This document shows positions 42,268 to 55,129 of a stretch of DNA of 64,000 nt, piece after piece. The notes beneath the pieces are model-generated. The model saw only the letters and a program-made list of their open reading frames with translations. It had not been told where the DNA came from and made no database searches. The DNA is taken from assembly GCA_032209605.1 (NCBI GenBank), contig JASFXZ010000012.1, positions 2,418,001-2,482,000 of the forward strand, written 5' to 3'. The position numbers and the translations under genes were made by a program. The DNA comes from Mactromeris polynyma. Taxonomy: Eukaryota > Mollusca > Bivalvia > Venerida > Mactridae. Each line of letters starts with the position of its first letter. Position 1 is the first letter of the stretch.

Positions 42268-43840
42268 GAGCGGAATGATATTGTGTTGGAAGAAACCGGC
42301 GGCGAAGTGAAAATAATTTTGAACACGCGTACGTATGATACCCGTTACAGACAACCAGGACGCCTAGTAGAAACTAGATATCAAGTGTCCAGAAGCAAAT
42401 GCAAACTGTATACCATAAACCTTTATCATACACGCTGTTCTATTCTCGTGAATGGGAAACATCAGCAGCAGTTTATAAGAACAGATTTCCCAAACATCCT
42501 TTCAATAATTGAATCTTGCCTCATGCAACAAAACACAACCCTACAGGATGTCAATGACTGTGTCAAGTACTACATAATGAAGTACAAATCTGCACAAGGA
42601 GAAAATGGCAGTGAATGTATGCAGAATTCTGCTGAGTCAATTATTCAAAATCCGAAGAATCCATGTCTGAGGAATACACCTGAATTAGACAGAGTACCTA
42701 TTTCAAATGAGTCTCAACCAAGTAGTCCATCCAATTTCTCCGTTCTCTCTGACAATCTCATATCGGATGATGTATTGATTAGGTCATACCTGGACGGCAT
42801 TCAATAACCGTTTCAAATACCGAGTCATGCATTTATCATTTGAGTGAAATGCTAAAAAATCACATAGAACTCAGTAATCAACGCTTTGCTCAAATTCAGG
42901 ACCAGTTACAATCTGTAAAATCACAAAATGCAGTCACTTCCAAAACTTCTCATTCCCAACTTGGCCAAATTGAAGATGAAACAAAATACATCAAATGCAA
43001 ACTGATGAATACATCAGAAAGTCTTCAACGGCGCATTCAGTCAGTGTCGGACGTACTGAAAACCGTACAAGAAAAAGGTAATCTAGCTACTACTTCCTCT
43101 CACCTGAATGCAGAAGTGCCTCGAAGTGATGTCGATACGCACCGGAGTTATTCAGATGTATGTTATAATGGCACAGCAGGGCCGTAAATTGCCTCCCCTG
43201 GAAAGGGAGGCACCCCGCCTAGCGGAGCGAGGCAAAAAAAATTTTGGACCCTTTTTAGACAAAAAATGATTTTTTTTTCAGCCCGCAATAGGAGGCAACT
43301 GCCTACATGCCTCCATGTAATTTACGGCCCTGCACAGGGGGACAACGACATTCATGAAGCGGAAAAAGACTACAGAAATACTCGAGCGCGACCGCAGGAA
43401 ATGGAAATGCACTGCTATGATGATAATGTGCGCAGAGGGAATCAGGAACCGCGTTATGGTGCCATGGAAATACACAATACGAAAACATGTCAAATTGATA
43501 CTAAGTATCGCTCAGACGATAAGGATCGGCGTAGCTATACGGACCAGGAGGAACGACAGTTTAATGGAAAACCGCACCTAGAGGATATGATACATGTTGC
43601 TAGAGCACAGTCAACACCTATCAAAGTCGGGAATAATGATTCAGGCAGGTAAACGCTTCTTATCGGTGACTCCATTCTACGAGACGTGCACAAACCTGGA
43701 CTTGCAGAAATCACAGTCTTACCGGGCAAAAAAGCTTGGGATGTATGTGTACGCCTTAGATCTTGGGATCTGAGACAGTTTGAGAACATCGTTATATATA
43801 TCTCTGGGAATGATGCATCAGGGGGATGTTCGGTAGCGTC
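42268..43840 (+). pseudogene. Broken coiled-coil + SGNH-esterase protein, LINE ORF1-like
   Basis: The reading frame follows a good 3' splice site (ACTTTTCACAG). An N-terminal domain of about 170 residues (42283-42807) contains INLYHTRCSILVNGK and a helix FPNILSIIESCL, a layout I recall from many unnamed bivalve proteins. A coiled coil follows in another frame (42840-43176). After a MITE at 43177-43332 comes a charged linker and an SGNH hydrolase start: LLIGDSILRD (block I serine) and VIYISGNDASGG (block III Asn). The block V Asp/His are missing because homology stops near 43830. Lesions: a frameshift near 42800, the MITE, a TAA at 43650, and truncation. Coiled coil plus esterase is the architecture of ORF1p in CR1/L2 LINEs, but no reverse transcriptase follows, so a dead host gene is also possible. 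Confidence 0.6.
43177..43332. mobile_element. 156-bp MITE inserted in the esterase pseudogene
   Basis: Inverted ends CAGGGCCGTAAATTGCCTCC and its near complement at 43308-43332, with flanking duplications CACAG at 43172-43176 and 43333-43337. The interior has a second hairpin. It cuts the coiled-coil/linker reading frame, so it landed after that frame existed. It resembles the other CAGGG-ended elements here in its 5-bp target duplication. Confidence 0.8.
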
Positions 43841-45790
43841 GGTGCATTTTTTATTTTATTTTATAAGTACATGTATATTGTAAATATTGTGACTCGTACA
43901 TTTCATCGCGTTGTTATTGGGAGATCATAGTGCATTATTTAAACATATTGTTTGCAAATAATCGGCGTACGTTTACGTTATAAGGATCTAGATATATAAT
44001 GTTATTAGCAGATCATCGTCTACCACGTACATAATCATTCTCATGTGCAGCTTTCTGAGATAAATATCAAGAATGATCTCCCTTGATTAGCGGCTTTGTT
44101 AAAGCCGGTCCCTCTGATTGGATTGTGTCCCTTCCACGCGAAAATCATACCTGTCAAAATGTGTCAATAATCAATATAGGAGATGGTAGAGCTGGGAACT
44201 CGATATCGATTTTCGGGTCATTTTCAAGGGAGACAATCCACTGCGATAAGCCAGCTAAGAGGCACGGAAAGCTGCGTATGTCAACAACGGTAATATAGTT
44301 AAATGAAAGAAACTGTTAAATCACCGATCAAAAAAACTTCAAAAGAAGCGTACTCGAACTTGAAAACATGCGTAGCGTGATGTGGAGAGTGGAAGACTGA
44401 CAACTCGGTGATCAAGGTTCGATTCCAGACGACGCCTCTTTATTTCCTTTTTTAATATATTTTTATTTTATTTTACATTACTTTTTTATTTATTTACAGC
44501 TTCCATCCGCACATAAAGGATTTAGCTATTAATTATTCGAGACCAGTTGAGCTGTGAAACACTTAGCCTGTGGAGTTGGGCTCTATATTGCAAATATACT
44601 GGTAAGTTGTATTTGGTGAGGTTATCATTTTTGAGGCGCTTTATTGAGGCGCTTTAACGTCTCTTTGCTATCATCGTCTCCACCGGAAGTATACTCGAAG
44701 TACCGCCATCCAGTATCCATCGTCCAAGAAAATAGTACATGTTCATTCATCTGATTTATTATAGATTCGATGAGCATAATGACTGATTTGTCAGAGATAT
44801 AACTATTGTAGAATGGGAATCTTGATATCAACGGGTTATCTGGATTATTTGAGTCAGTTTTGGTTTACCCGAATAATCGCGTATTAATTTCTAATACGAT
44901 CAATTAAAGTACTGAAAGAACTTTTGGTCTAGGTGATTTTTGGCACATTTCAACCTCAACTCAAAGTAACCGCAATTGAACCAAATTAATTTCAACATAG
45001 ATTGATGCATTAATGATGAAACAATCAGTCATAACCACAACATGAAGAACCTGCTATAAAACATTTGAAAAAAAGTCCTTTCGATTGTTTTTTCTCTTTT
45101 GCGAAAATCCTATTTGTACGTTTATGAGCCGTATCCCTGTGGTTTTCTGCATGTGCGTTAATATTGCGGGATCATGAGAATCACTTTTGGCAAGATGACC
45201 ATTTTGAGTGTACACAAGCTAATTATGGTACGTGTTTTTCTATGTTCCCACATTCATTAATCATTTGCAAGAAGTAAATTCTTATTTTAACAATGAGGTT
45301 AAGATGCAGCGAAATATTCGTCAAAATTCTATGTGATTTTACAGATTCTCGCATCACCAATTTTGTTTGCAAATTTGTTTATGAACTATCGTCGTATCGA
45401 GTGACGCTTAGTAGTCTATATATCAGATTAAGTTCTCTAATACTACTTCAGCAACCTTACTTTGATCATTTAAGTGAATGTTATTATTAATTATTATCAT
45501 CAAAGTGCCATTTTAAACGAGTAACACTGATTGATCATGACCCAGATTTGTTCGATTGTACCAACTTCGGATGGTCACAATTTTCGGATAATTGATGACA
45601 ATGTTTAAAATTTGTCTATTTTTAGATGACAGCGGTTTAAATCCAGTGATGAAGATAAAGAGATAATTGATGAATTTCATCCACAACCAAGTCAACCACT
45701 TACTGCCCAAAATTGAATTATACTAGACTCCTTATTATGATTTTTGGACTCATATTTCTTCCCAGGGACGCAAATCCAACCAATTCCTAA
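43841..45790. other. Intergenic, little structure
   Basis: Holds the tRNA-like piece at 44368 and a loose inverted pair 'ggattgtgtcccttcc' / 'aagggagacaatcc' (44119 and 44228). Otherwise AT-rich. 45992-46799, 48291-48944, 49086-51393, 53308-54648, 55130-55640 and 56401-57614 are similar, apart from the repeats listed. Confidence 0.5.
44368..44437 (+). repeat. tRNA-like sequence, probably a SINE head
   Basis: 'gatgtggagagtggaaga' and 'aaggttcgattccag' resemble A and B boxes, with weak GCGT/ACGC end pairing. The arms do not fold into a good cloverleaf, so I do not call a tRNA gene. Confidence 0.4.
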
Positions 45791-45991
45791 AGTGAGAACC
45801 TTGACTCCTATGTTGATGTCGCATACCAAGATGACTGGTATACCCAGTCTACTATTTTTGCCTCAGATATTAATGACAGTTGTAAAAGGCGCCTTTGTGA
45901 AAGACTAGAACATACAACATGTGACCTTGCGGAAAAGACGTTAAATGAATACAGAAAGCATAGATCTGTGATAAAATGTGACTTGATTTGA
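45791..45991 (+). other. Unidentified 65-codon open segment
   Basis: From 45797 the frame reads NLDSYVDVAYQDDWYTQSTI, FASDINDSCKRRLCERLEHT and CDLAEKTLNEYRKHRSVIKC, ending TGA at 45991. Its composition is protein-like and amphipathic at the end, but it has no start codon, a TAA lies just before it, and no splice sites are convincing. Possibly a decayed transposon or retrocopy. Not recognised. Confidence 0.2.
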
Positions 45992-46799
45992 GATGTTGTA
46001 TAAATTCAGGGAGACAATGGTTATACTGGATTGTCGGAAGATAAAAAAACTTTTGAATTCGTAGATCTATTTTCGAGAAGAAATATTACTGTATTTGTAC
46101 TTGTTATTCCTTGCTTTTCTATAAATGTGTACCAAAAGAAAAACTACAATGGAATGAAGGAAATAAAATTACATTAGTAGATCTTCATATTGCTTTTTGA
46201 TATCAAGAAAGTTGGAAGTAAAATGTATTAATCAATATTTTACTACCTGTTTTGCTAGAGAATCATTTAAAACAAAAAGTATGCAGACACTGAACGTCAA
46301 TTAAACATAGTATTATATACTGTCTATACGGCTTGAACAAGTTATACACTGCATGAATGGGAGTCTTGATGCCGAAACAATTAACGGTGTAAACTTTGTG
46401 TTGTATACATAAAATTGTTATTCTTTTCACAAATGTTGAAGCAACACCATATTTGGTATTTGAGATACTACAAAACAAACAACATATTCAGATTCAGCAT
46501 GACAAAATACATGCAATTGGAAAATATGGGTATCATATCATGAAATATGCAGAAGTTATAAGAGAATTCAGTTTCAAAAAATTGTGAAAAGGAGTTCCGT
46601 CGCTCATGAAGCATTGATTATTATTCCATAATGTCAGATATTCAATATTGATTTCAGTGTTATGTGAAGCTTGCAAGCAGTAATCATAACTGTATTTGTA
46701 TTTTATACAGATTTACTTAAAGATTAGTGGTAGTTACTATAACTATTTTATCTTGCTTGACTATACTAATTTCCAAGTGATTATTACATGGCAGTCGGG

Positions 46800-47850
46800 T
46801 GTATTTGCATCCGTCTATCACTTTCTTTGTCCGAACCATTTCTTTTGAACATTGGAGGATTTTCAAATAACATGGCACAAATATTCACCATGATGAGACG
46901 GGGTGTCACAGTAAGACCCATGTCCGTTACTCAAAGGCCAAGAACATACTTGGAAGTCAACTATCAAAAATGGGTCTAAAAACATTGTACGGCGCATAAC
47001 ACTCATTTATTAAGAGATTTTCAAATTACTTTGCACAAATTTTCACCGAGATAAGACAATCGCAATGCGTGTTGATCGCAGGACCCATGTCTGTAGCTCA
47101 AAGGTCATGGTCACACTTGGAGGTCAAACGTAAAAAAATGGGTCTAAAACATCTTTTCCGGGATATTGCACTGTTATTTATTGAGGGATTTTGAAATAAC
47201 TGTTGGCCATGATGAGATGGCATGTAATGTGCAAGACACATGAATGTAGGTAAAAGGTCAGGTTGGAGGTCAAATGTATAAAGAATGAGTCTGAAACATC
47301 TTGTCATTTATTAGGGATTTTCGAATTACTTTACACCAATGTTCACCATGGTGACCTCATGTATCGTGCAAATTCCGTGTCGGTAGCTTAAATGTTAAGG
47401 TCACACTAACAGGTCAAAAACAAAAAACAGATCTAAATATCATCACCTGAATATTACACTGTCCTTTATTGGAGGATTATCAAATTACTAGACATATACT
47501 TCACTATGCAGCGATGGTGTGTTGCGCTGATGCAGTGTAAATAGCGGCAAGGTCACATGTAGAGGTCAAAGGTCAGAAAAGGGTCTGATAGGTATTTTCC
47601 AGAATTTGACACCATTCATTTATCGCGGGATTATTTAAATTACTTGACATAACTGTTCAACATGATGAGATGGTGTGTCACACACAAGACCCATACCCTA
47701 AGTACATAGCTCAAATATCAATATCACACTAGGTCAAAAGTAAAAAATGGTTATAATAGATATGCACTGTATGGCATTAATTATATAACCATATTCTCTT
47801 AATTGCTTGAAATTTAGCGGGCTTGACATGTTGCCCTTGGGCATCTAGTA
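46800..47850. repeat. Degenerate 150-bp tandem repeat
   Basis: About six units with 'gattttcaaattactt', 'ttcaccatgatgagac', 'gacccatgtccgtagctc', 'aaaggtcaaggtcaca' and 'gggtctaaaaacatct'. It ends with 'gacatgttgcccttgggcat' and 'ctag', the inverted match of the start at 6089. Typical bivalve repeat. Confidence 0.7.
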
Positions 47851-47949
47851 GTTGATACTTCATGTTCACTATAGTAGGGCCAAGATCTGAAGACGCAATA
47901 ACATTGACATAATGTAATTGGTTGGATCAGTTCATATCAAATCCCAGGT

Positions 47950-48290
47950 CCTTCCATATGTCACACTTTTTTCAGTCAGGAGCGATATGTTGGTACTGGT
48001 TGGACAGATTTCACTGAAACTTTATATGAATATATATATGGGTATGGGAACGATGCACATCAAAGGGGTCATAATCCACCTATGTATGACATAGTCATGG
48101 CCCTTTGATACTTTCAATAAGTCACATTTTTCCTGTCTGGAGCCATTACCGTATCTTGGTCGTGGTTGGACAGATTTAATTGAAACTGTCTATGAATATA
48201 TAGATGGATGGATATGGGCATGATGCACATTCAAAGTCAGGTCACAATCCACCCATGTATGACAGAGTAATGGCCCTTTATACAAACGTA
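47950..48290. repeat. Two-unit degenerate repeat
   Basis: Two units of about 165-180 bp share 'ggttggacagattt', 'gaaactttatatgaatata', 'gatgcacat' and 'cacaatccacccatgtatga'. Confidence 0.65.
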
Positions 48291-48944
48291 TTGTTATTTA
48301 ACAATTGTAAAGCAACAATATGTTTTTAAAGTTGAAGACTGATTCATTTCATTGAGATTTATTACTGCACTATATTCCATCTGGAATGGGTCAGGTTACT
48401 TGAGTTCATCATGTTAATACCTATGGAGTTACATAACAACCAGACTGTTGCACTACTTTGTTTTACTCCATATCCTTTATAATATCGACAGTGTACATTG
48501 TCAAAACATTTAAAGGTGTCATTAGGGTACAACTTTTTGGTCTTTGAATTTCCTAGCGCATTAATATCTATTTTTTTCTTGAAAGTACAGAATATTTCTC
48601 AAATATATACCAAAAACCCAGGTGTCCATATTAAACTGATTATCGAAAACAGTTTAGACGGTTTTCGAGTCTAATTACTTTATAGAATTTTCTGGAACTA
48701 TATATCGATCAAGCATGGGTGTGTGATGGGGTTAATTCCAAGAAGAGAGCGGATGGATGGCATAGGAAGATGATTATTGAAAATATTCACCTTCAAATAT
48801 TATAGAAAACGTGCCTTGGAAGCGCCTCTCAGGACCTTCGGTCCTTTGATTAACTTGTTATGACAAGAAGTGTATCTCTATACAATCTGGATCGTTATAT
48901 TATAAGCAAATCATACCACAGGAGTGTTACTTATATTTGAACTA

Positions 48945-49085
48945 GCAGGAAAATCATCAACAGTCAGTGGGGGTCTGGGGGTATTCCTATAATTATAATA
49001 ACTCGTACAAGAAAAGTAGTTGGATGATGAGATAATGTTACCGGCTACTGGATCTTATTGACACCCCAGTAACTATATCACCAAT
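48945..49085 (+). repeat. 150-bp repeat, copy 2 of 2
   Basis: Matches 35325-35470 in order: 'ggaaaatcatcaacagtc', 'ggggtctgggggtattcc', 'ctggatcttattgacac'. Confidence 0.6.
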
Positions 49086-51393
49086 TATGTTACCTTGTAA
49101 GCTATTTATAAAATATTCTGTATTGTGATTCATTTAATGAGGAATGCAATTCAAGTTCAACATATTCAGACAATTGTTGCCATTATTATTTATTTTTGTA
49201 AATATTGTTATTATTTGCAGATTTGCTAGTAAATAATTCGTACAATGCCGACAACTTTTACGATTCATTTTTCAGGACTGTCGGGTGGGACGGAGTGGCA
49301 AACACCTTTTTACACCAGATGTTGACAACAGAATGTTCGTGTGTTGGAGACCTGTGGATATTTTTATCAGTTGAAGTTTTTGCACTGTAATATTTACTAC
49401 CTGGGATCAATACTACATGTACTCTCACACTACATATATGAATATTATTATAATCGGAATATTGTCACCTGAAGCCAGTAGTTGTGTTTAGGACAATGAT
49501 TATTTATAGACATTATTTAACATTTTAGAGAAGCTAAAACTTCTTCATACATGTACTCTGTGATGACTTATATGCACAGAAGCAATGTAGTGTGTTACTT
49601 ATCATGTAGCATGATTGAGATGCTTGAAATGAATTGTTATATGCTACTACTTCATGAAATAGCTCTTGTTGTGCTCTGTGATATTGTACATTTATATGAT
49701 GAACATAGACATTTATAAATGTTGCATTGTTATCTAGAAGCATACCAGTATTTTAATTATACCCATATTGAAGTAACAAGATCACTTCAGGTATATCTGT
49801 ATAAAGCTACTAGTTTTTATTCCATTAATATGTATTTATCTTTTTGTTGTCGTTGATGCTATTTTATGTATGTAACACCATACATTTTTGTATTTGAAAT
49901 TTAATCTCATTATTATTATCATAATTTTAATTAAAATATGCCATTTTGCTTAGAAATGGTTCATACCGTAATCTAATGTAAGAAATGAATGACAATTGCT
50001 GTGGTTTCATATATTACAGATCTGTCTTTTTTAATACGGCGTTTAAAATCTAATTACTGATATTTATTAATTATGGTTGCCATAACAGTCAGAGTCAATT
50101 ATAATACACATTGATTTTAAAAACTGTTTAGACTGGATATAACCTAATTATTTGCGAGGTTTATGGATTGCGTCAGCTTGTCTTATGCTTTATAAAGATG
50201 TTTTAACATAACTTATTTAATTGTGATGGTTGCTATGGAAGCATTGTCTTGATGTGAAAATCAAAATTGCCCTAATAAATCTAAGACTAATTGTATTATA
50301 CTACGTTTTCGACAAAAAATGGTTTAAAACAGCTATTTGTTTGTCTATTTCATTCATATTTTAAAGAATTGTTACCATGGCAACCACTTTTGAGTTCAAT
50401 CTAAAGATTATGCATAACATTGTTTTGTTTGAATGAAATAAGTTTAAAGGTCATATTGATGTATCATGTAAGATGAAGAAAGGCATATTCATGATACAGT
50501 TTGAATCTTTTTTGTGTATTTTACTAACATGTTTGTATTTAGATGCTTTATGAATATTTGCGTTCCCATGGAAACCCAAAATAAAGATACATGTAGTAAC
50601 AGATGAAAGACTTGTATATTATTTTTGAAAGCATAACGTTGTAACCGTTTCATTACGAAATGCTTTTAAAGTTGGTTGCAGAAGTGCTTTTTCAGTTATT
50701 TCAAAACTGTTTTGTAAAATTCAACGGATGGTGTTATCACAGTGACGCTTTAGAAAGAATTTGACATATGGCCAATTTTGGGGGTAAGTGCACCTACCCC
50801 AACCTACTGGTATCTGAAAGCTGTATGCATACTGAATACCAGTATAATACACCATTGATAATTAACAATAATTTGGTACCTCATACACTTATATGTTTGT
50901 ATTTCAACGCAGGATCAAGACATGCTAGCTTTTGATCTATTTGTCAAACCCAAATCCCTCTAGTTGTAGTCATTCTAATAAAAGTGAATGAGGAACGGGT
51001 AATTGATACCATGACTGAGAGATTGGTGCAATAAAATCATCGATCAGATCAAGTTTGTGTGTATTGTATTTCAAGTTCAGGGCACTTGACAGCTGTTGGG
51101 AACTGATTACACATTTAATCAGATTGGGGAATTTTATAGCTTAATAAGGTGAAAAGCCGATAATTTGAGCCAAACCTTAATGATCAATTTTGTGATTCTC
51201 TATATACTGTTCTCAATTGTGACAAATATAGAGTATTTTCTAACAAATGACGTATTAATATAGGGATGTCAACGAATGGCAATTCAAATATTCGAACATT
51301 CGACCTTCATTCATTACGAACGACACCAATCATGTGTTTATCATTACTATTTCTGCTTGCACTTCCACACATACATACTAGTACTTACATGTA

Positions 51394-51700
51394 CGAGGGG
51401 AGTTCGGAAAGTTTCGGGAGAAGTGTCATAATTAACTTATTTTTAATATATGTCCCTGAGTTTTGAATTTTTCTGATGGAATTCTCCTGATACATTCACG
51501 AACAACAACAGGCGGGTCATCAACGTCGTCAAATAGCGATCCCTCGATTCTGCCTTTATTCTCGGAAAAAGCCAAAATCATACGGCGCCAGGTCGGGAGA
51601 GTAGGCGGGATGTCGAATAGTTCCAATGTCCAACTCCGCCAATGCTACTCTGGTGATCACTGACGTTTGGGAGTGGCGTTGTCATGTTGAAGACGGAAAT
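51394..51700 (-). pseudogene. Mariner transposase C-terminal relic
   Basis: On the minus strand, LQHDNATPK (second catalytic Asp, 51683-51681) and HPAYSPDLAPYDFGFF (third Asp, 51579-51577) lie in different frames 104 nt apart, matching the 34-residue D34D spacing of mariner. A DDVDD..VVRECIRRIPSEKF-like tail follows. The likely terminal repeat CGAGGGGAGTTCGGAAAG is at 51394 after a TA. The N-terminal half and other terminus are missing. Confidence 0.75.
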
Positions 51701-51916
51701 TACCATTCAGCTCTTTTCTCTTCTTCGAATATCTTTGCTCCGTATTCATTCTTCATTAATTCATTACAAAACGCCATTTGTTTACAATGCATACACCGGA
51801 ATTGACGTTGGTTATGTAACAGGAGCCGTTTTAACCCAGGTTCAGTCGTGTTTTTATCTTATTATTTGTTTGTCTACTGTCTGAATGAATAACAAGTAAG
51901 AGTAAGGAAGTGATGA

Positions 51917-52004
51917 AGTTTATTTTATGGATATATTTATTATGTTGAATTATACTTTATTACTTTATGGATATATTTATTATGTTGAATTATAATTTAT
52001 TACA
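51917..52004. repeat. 45-bp tandem duplication
   Basis: 'ctttatggatatatttatta' plus 'tgttgaattata' is present twice in a row with one or two mismatches. Confidence 0.8.
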
Positions 52005-52057
52005 TGTGTATGGTTTAGTTACAAAATTCTAAGAAATTTTACATTTAATAATATTAA

Positions 52058-53303
52058 GGTATTCCACCCATAATGGACATTTCTCCAAATGCAAATGAAA
52101 CTTGTATCGATTCAATCTGTACAATAATGCGGATACAAATTTAAAATTTCATGAATTTTTACCGTTCAAAAACAAAGTTATAACCTTTTTTCTTCGGAAA
52201 CTTCCTTCCTGAAAACGTTAGCCGTACACAAATGACCACTAAATGGAAAATTAACATTACACTTCTCATTTTGTAATATTTCTTGTTTAGGAAAGCATCT
52301 TTGTACTAATCAGATATGTAGATTAAAGTAATATAAGAAACATCTACAAGAAATTCAAAGACAATGTTTGTTTTCTTACATTTATGCATACAGCATTTAA
52401 GAAATGGGCAAATTTCCTTTCAAAATTAAAATATTGTTAATAGCAGATGACCTTAACTAAATTGATGTATCAATGGGGCATCAAATTGTCTGTAATAAAA
52501 AATATTTACAGTATCTAAAACAGAATTTATCAAACTTTCAGAGATTTTTACCGTCCGGTTACAGCGCAATTTCATTTTGAACAGAATGACGGGCACATTT
52601 CTCTGAGAAAAAATAACACTTTTAAGTGGTTTTGTTTGCTTTTTCACAAAAGAATTAGATTTTTTCTGGAAAGTTTAACTTAGTGTTGTTGTAAAACATA
52701 ATAATATTGAATGTGCAACAAAATCATGGTAATTGTTGGTCTTTTAATAACCTTTTAAACATTTTCACTATATTTTCAATATAATATCACTTTATTACCT
52801 CCCTTTATGAAAAAGTTCAGGTTTTTAAAATTATTTCAATTCTTTGTTTTTAGAAAAACTTTTTGAAGCAATTTGAATAGGATGTTATAATTCAAAAACA
52901 TTATAAATGATAATATTTTGATATTAAATTTTTCTAAAAAGTTTTATATTTTGCTTACTGAGCCATACATATACAATGGAAATGGAGGATTTCAGTTATT
53001 GGGTCAACAAAAATGCATTTAAGTACCTACGTGTACATGGTGACTGATGACCTTATAAACAAAAATAACAAACAAACAAAACATTTCAGTTATTCAAAAT
53101 TGACATATATTTGGTATAAGCTTGTAGATAAATTATCAACAAGACAAAATTACCCTTTTAGATCCTAAAACCAATTTAACGACATACCGGGTATATGTCG
53201 GGGTCAACACAAATGCATATAAGTACCTACGTGTACATGGTGACTGATGACCTTATAAACAAAATAACTAACTAACACAAATTTCAGTTATGGGTGGAAT
53301 ACC
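52058..53303. mobile_element. 1.25-kb element with TTAA target duplication
   Basis: Ends GGTATTCCACCCATAA and TTATGGGTGGAATACC, flanked by TTAA at 52054-52057 and 53304-53307. TTAA fits piggyBac, Kolobok or Sola3; the GG start favours Kolobok over piggyBac, which usually starts CC. The last 100 bp ('tacctacgtgtacatggtga', 'ctgatgaccttataaac') occurs twice, 200 bp apart (53001 and 53201). No transposase frame. Confidence 0.8.
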
Positions 53304-54648
53304 TTAATTGTGAAAATGGTGCTAACATGTGAACTCAGCTATAGTAGAATAAAATGCATTAATTGATATGTTTAGATAACTGGGATTATTGGATACTAAA
53401 TCTCAGGCAAGGCCATACAATTATTGGTTTTAATACTGAAGGATGTAAAACAATGTATAAGAATTCCTGCTACATTCCCCCTCTCTTAAAACTTAATTCC
53501 CCCCCCCCCCCCATTAATCGTCACCTCAAAACAAAAGCAGGAATAAAATTTAGAATTGCATCATATATACATCATACATAGAGTGTAATCTATACAATGA
53601 GATACAGAACAATTATCTGCCTATCTATTACTGGAGACGTCCGAACATGTTCAAATTTATAGAACTTATGAACACTGAAAACACAACTGTGTTAACAAAA
53701 TTAAGTAGTTACATTTACCAAGCATTGACAGTGAGAAATAACTTAAACTATAATGCATAAATAATCTTTATTATACTTATTTACAGATGACTTATTTGAA
53801 ATAATGTGTCGTAGTGCTTATATACATGTTTTGTAAATGTAATATTTTTGTGTTTGGTGATGGATTGATGTGTTCTTTCTTATCAAAATCATATTATGTA
53901 AATACTAGGCTCTAAGTCCCTAATTTAGTTTGCCTCTTCATGCTGATGTTCAATATCATTCATGAAGTATAACATATTTGCTAGAATGTTATTGTTGTAT
54001 TTTGTTTGTAATTGTGTATGTGTATTTATAAATTGATGTGTGTTTGTGACTGTATTTACTGTCTACCTGTTATATATATGATAACAATCATTGTGTATTA
54101 ACATACAAACACTATCAAATAATCATAAACTGACAACAAACATTGTATCAAATAACAAATTTCAAAGTAATGAGTATAAGTTGAGCACTGTATAATTATA
54201 TGTTGTGTTCATGTTATCATAGAAGAGAGTCTGTATGTAGGATGCGAATTATTGGAGTAAACGCAACTCTAGCCCATGACACAGACTTGTGTTGAGTTAA
54301 ATGCTCTGATATCTACATGTCAGTATTTTAATAATATAATACATTTGAAATTCGAAGTTTAACTTTAAGCTTATCAATTGTGTGTTTTAAACTGATTATT
54401 CAAGTTGTAAAAATCTCCGCAATTACTAATAATAACAGGGCCATCAACAGAGTGTTATATCTCTCTTGCCCCCAAATATACAACATGGCATGTCCATTAA
54501 CACCTGTAGATATTCTTTTCATGCGTAAAATGCCATTCAATGTGATGATGTCCATCATTGAAATTGAATACACTTGCATTAAGTTTTTATATTGAAAATA
54601 TATTTTATTTAAAATGGAAATATGGGGAAAATGCAATTATCGAATAAG

Positions 54649-55129
54649 ATACGGCGCGGGAGTGATATAGATATAACCTATGCATTATTTCTCGTAATCC
54701 ACTAATGGATTATTTATGCAAATTAGGGCCGCATCACATATTGATATTCGCTGTCAGAAATCCAAACAAACGTGGCTGACTTTCGCGTATCGGTCTACGA
54801 CAAATATGTAGCAGTTTGCGATCGACTAAATGTCAAACAGCTTCATAAAAGAAAGTTTAACCGAATTCTAACCATTGCGTAGGCTACTTCAAATCCGATG
54901 CGAGTGCACATTTCAGATTGTCGAGGTATCAACACTTGATTCGCTGTACATCATCCGGGCCATGGTGGACATTTTTACGTGAACATATATCAGAATAGAC
55001 CACACGCTGATGCAATCTATCCTCCGAGAAAACGAGTACGAATGATTGACAGCGACTCAGAGTGACACATATTCAACAGTGTCAACGTTACAGATTCTAC
55101 ATTCAGTCATATCGATGATTTTACTCTAG
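54649..55129 (-). repeat. 450-bp CpG-rich repeat, copy 2 of 2
   Basis: Reverse complement of 41578-42026 from 'atacggcgcgggagtga' to 'cgatgattttactcta', with small indels such as the extra 'cctccgagaaaacgagtacg' region. The termini do not show inverted repeats. Confidence 0.8.

Noticed and set aside
44368..44437. A tRNA gene
   Set aside because: A and B box-like sequences are present but the cloverleaf arms do not pair. Called a SINE head with low confidence instead.
43840..46000. A reverse transcriptase following the ORF1-like pseudogene
   Set aside because: No YxDD-type motif or long frame was found, so a complete LINE is not claimed.
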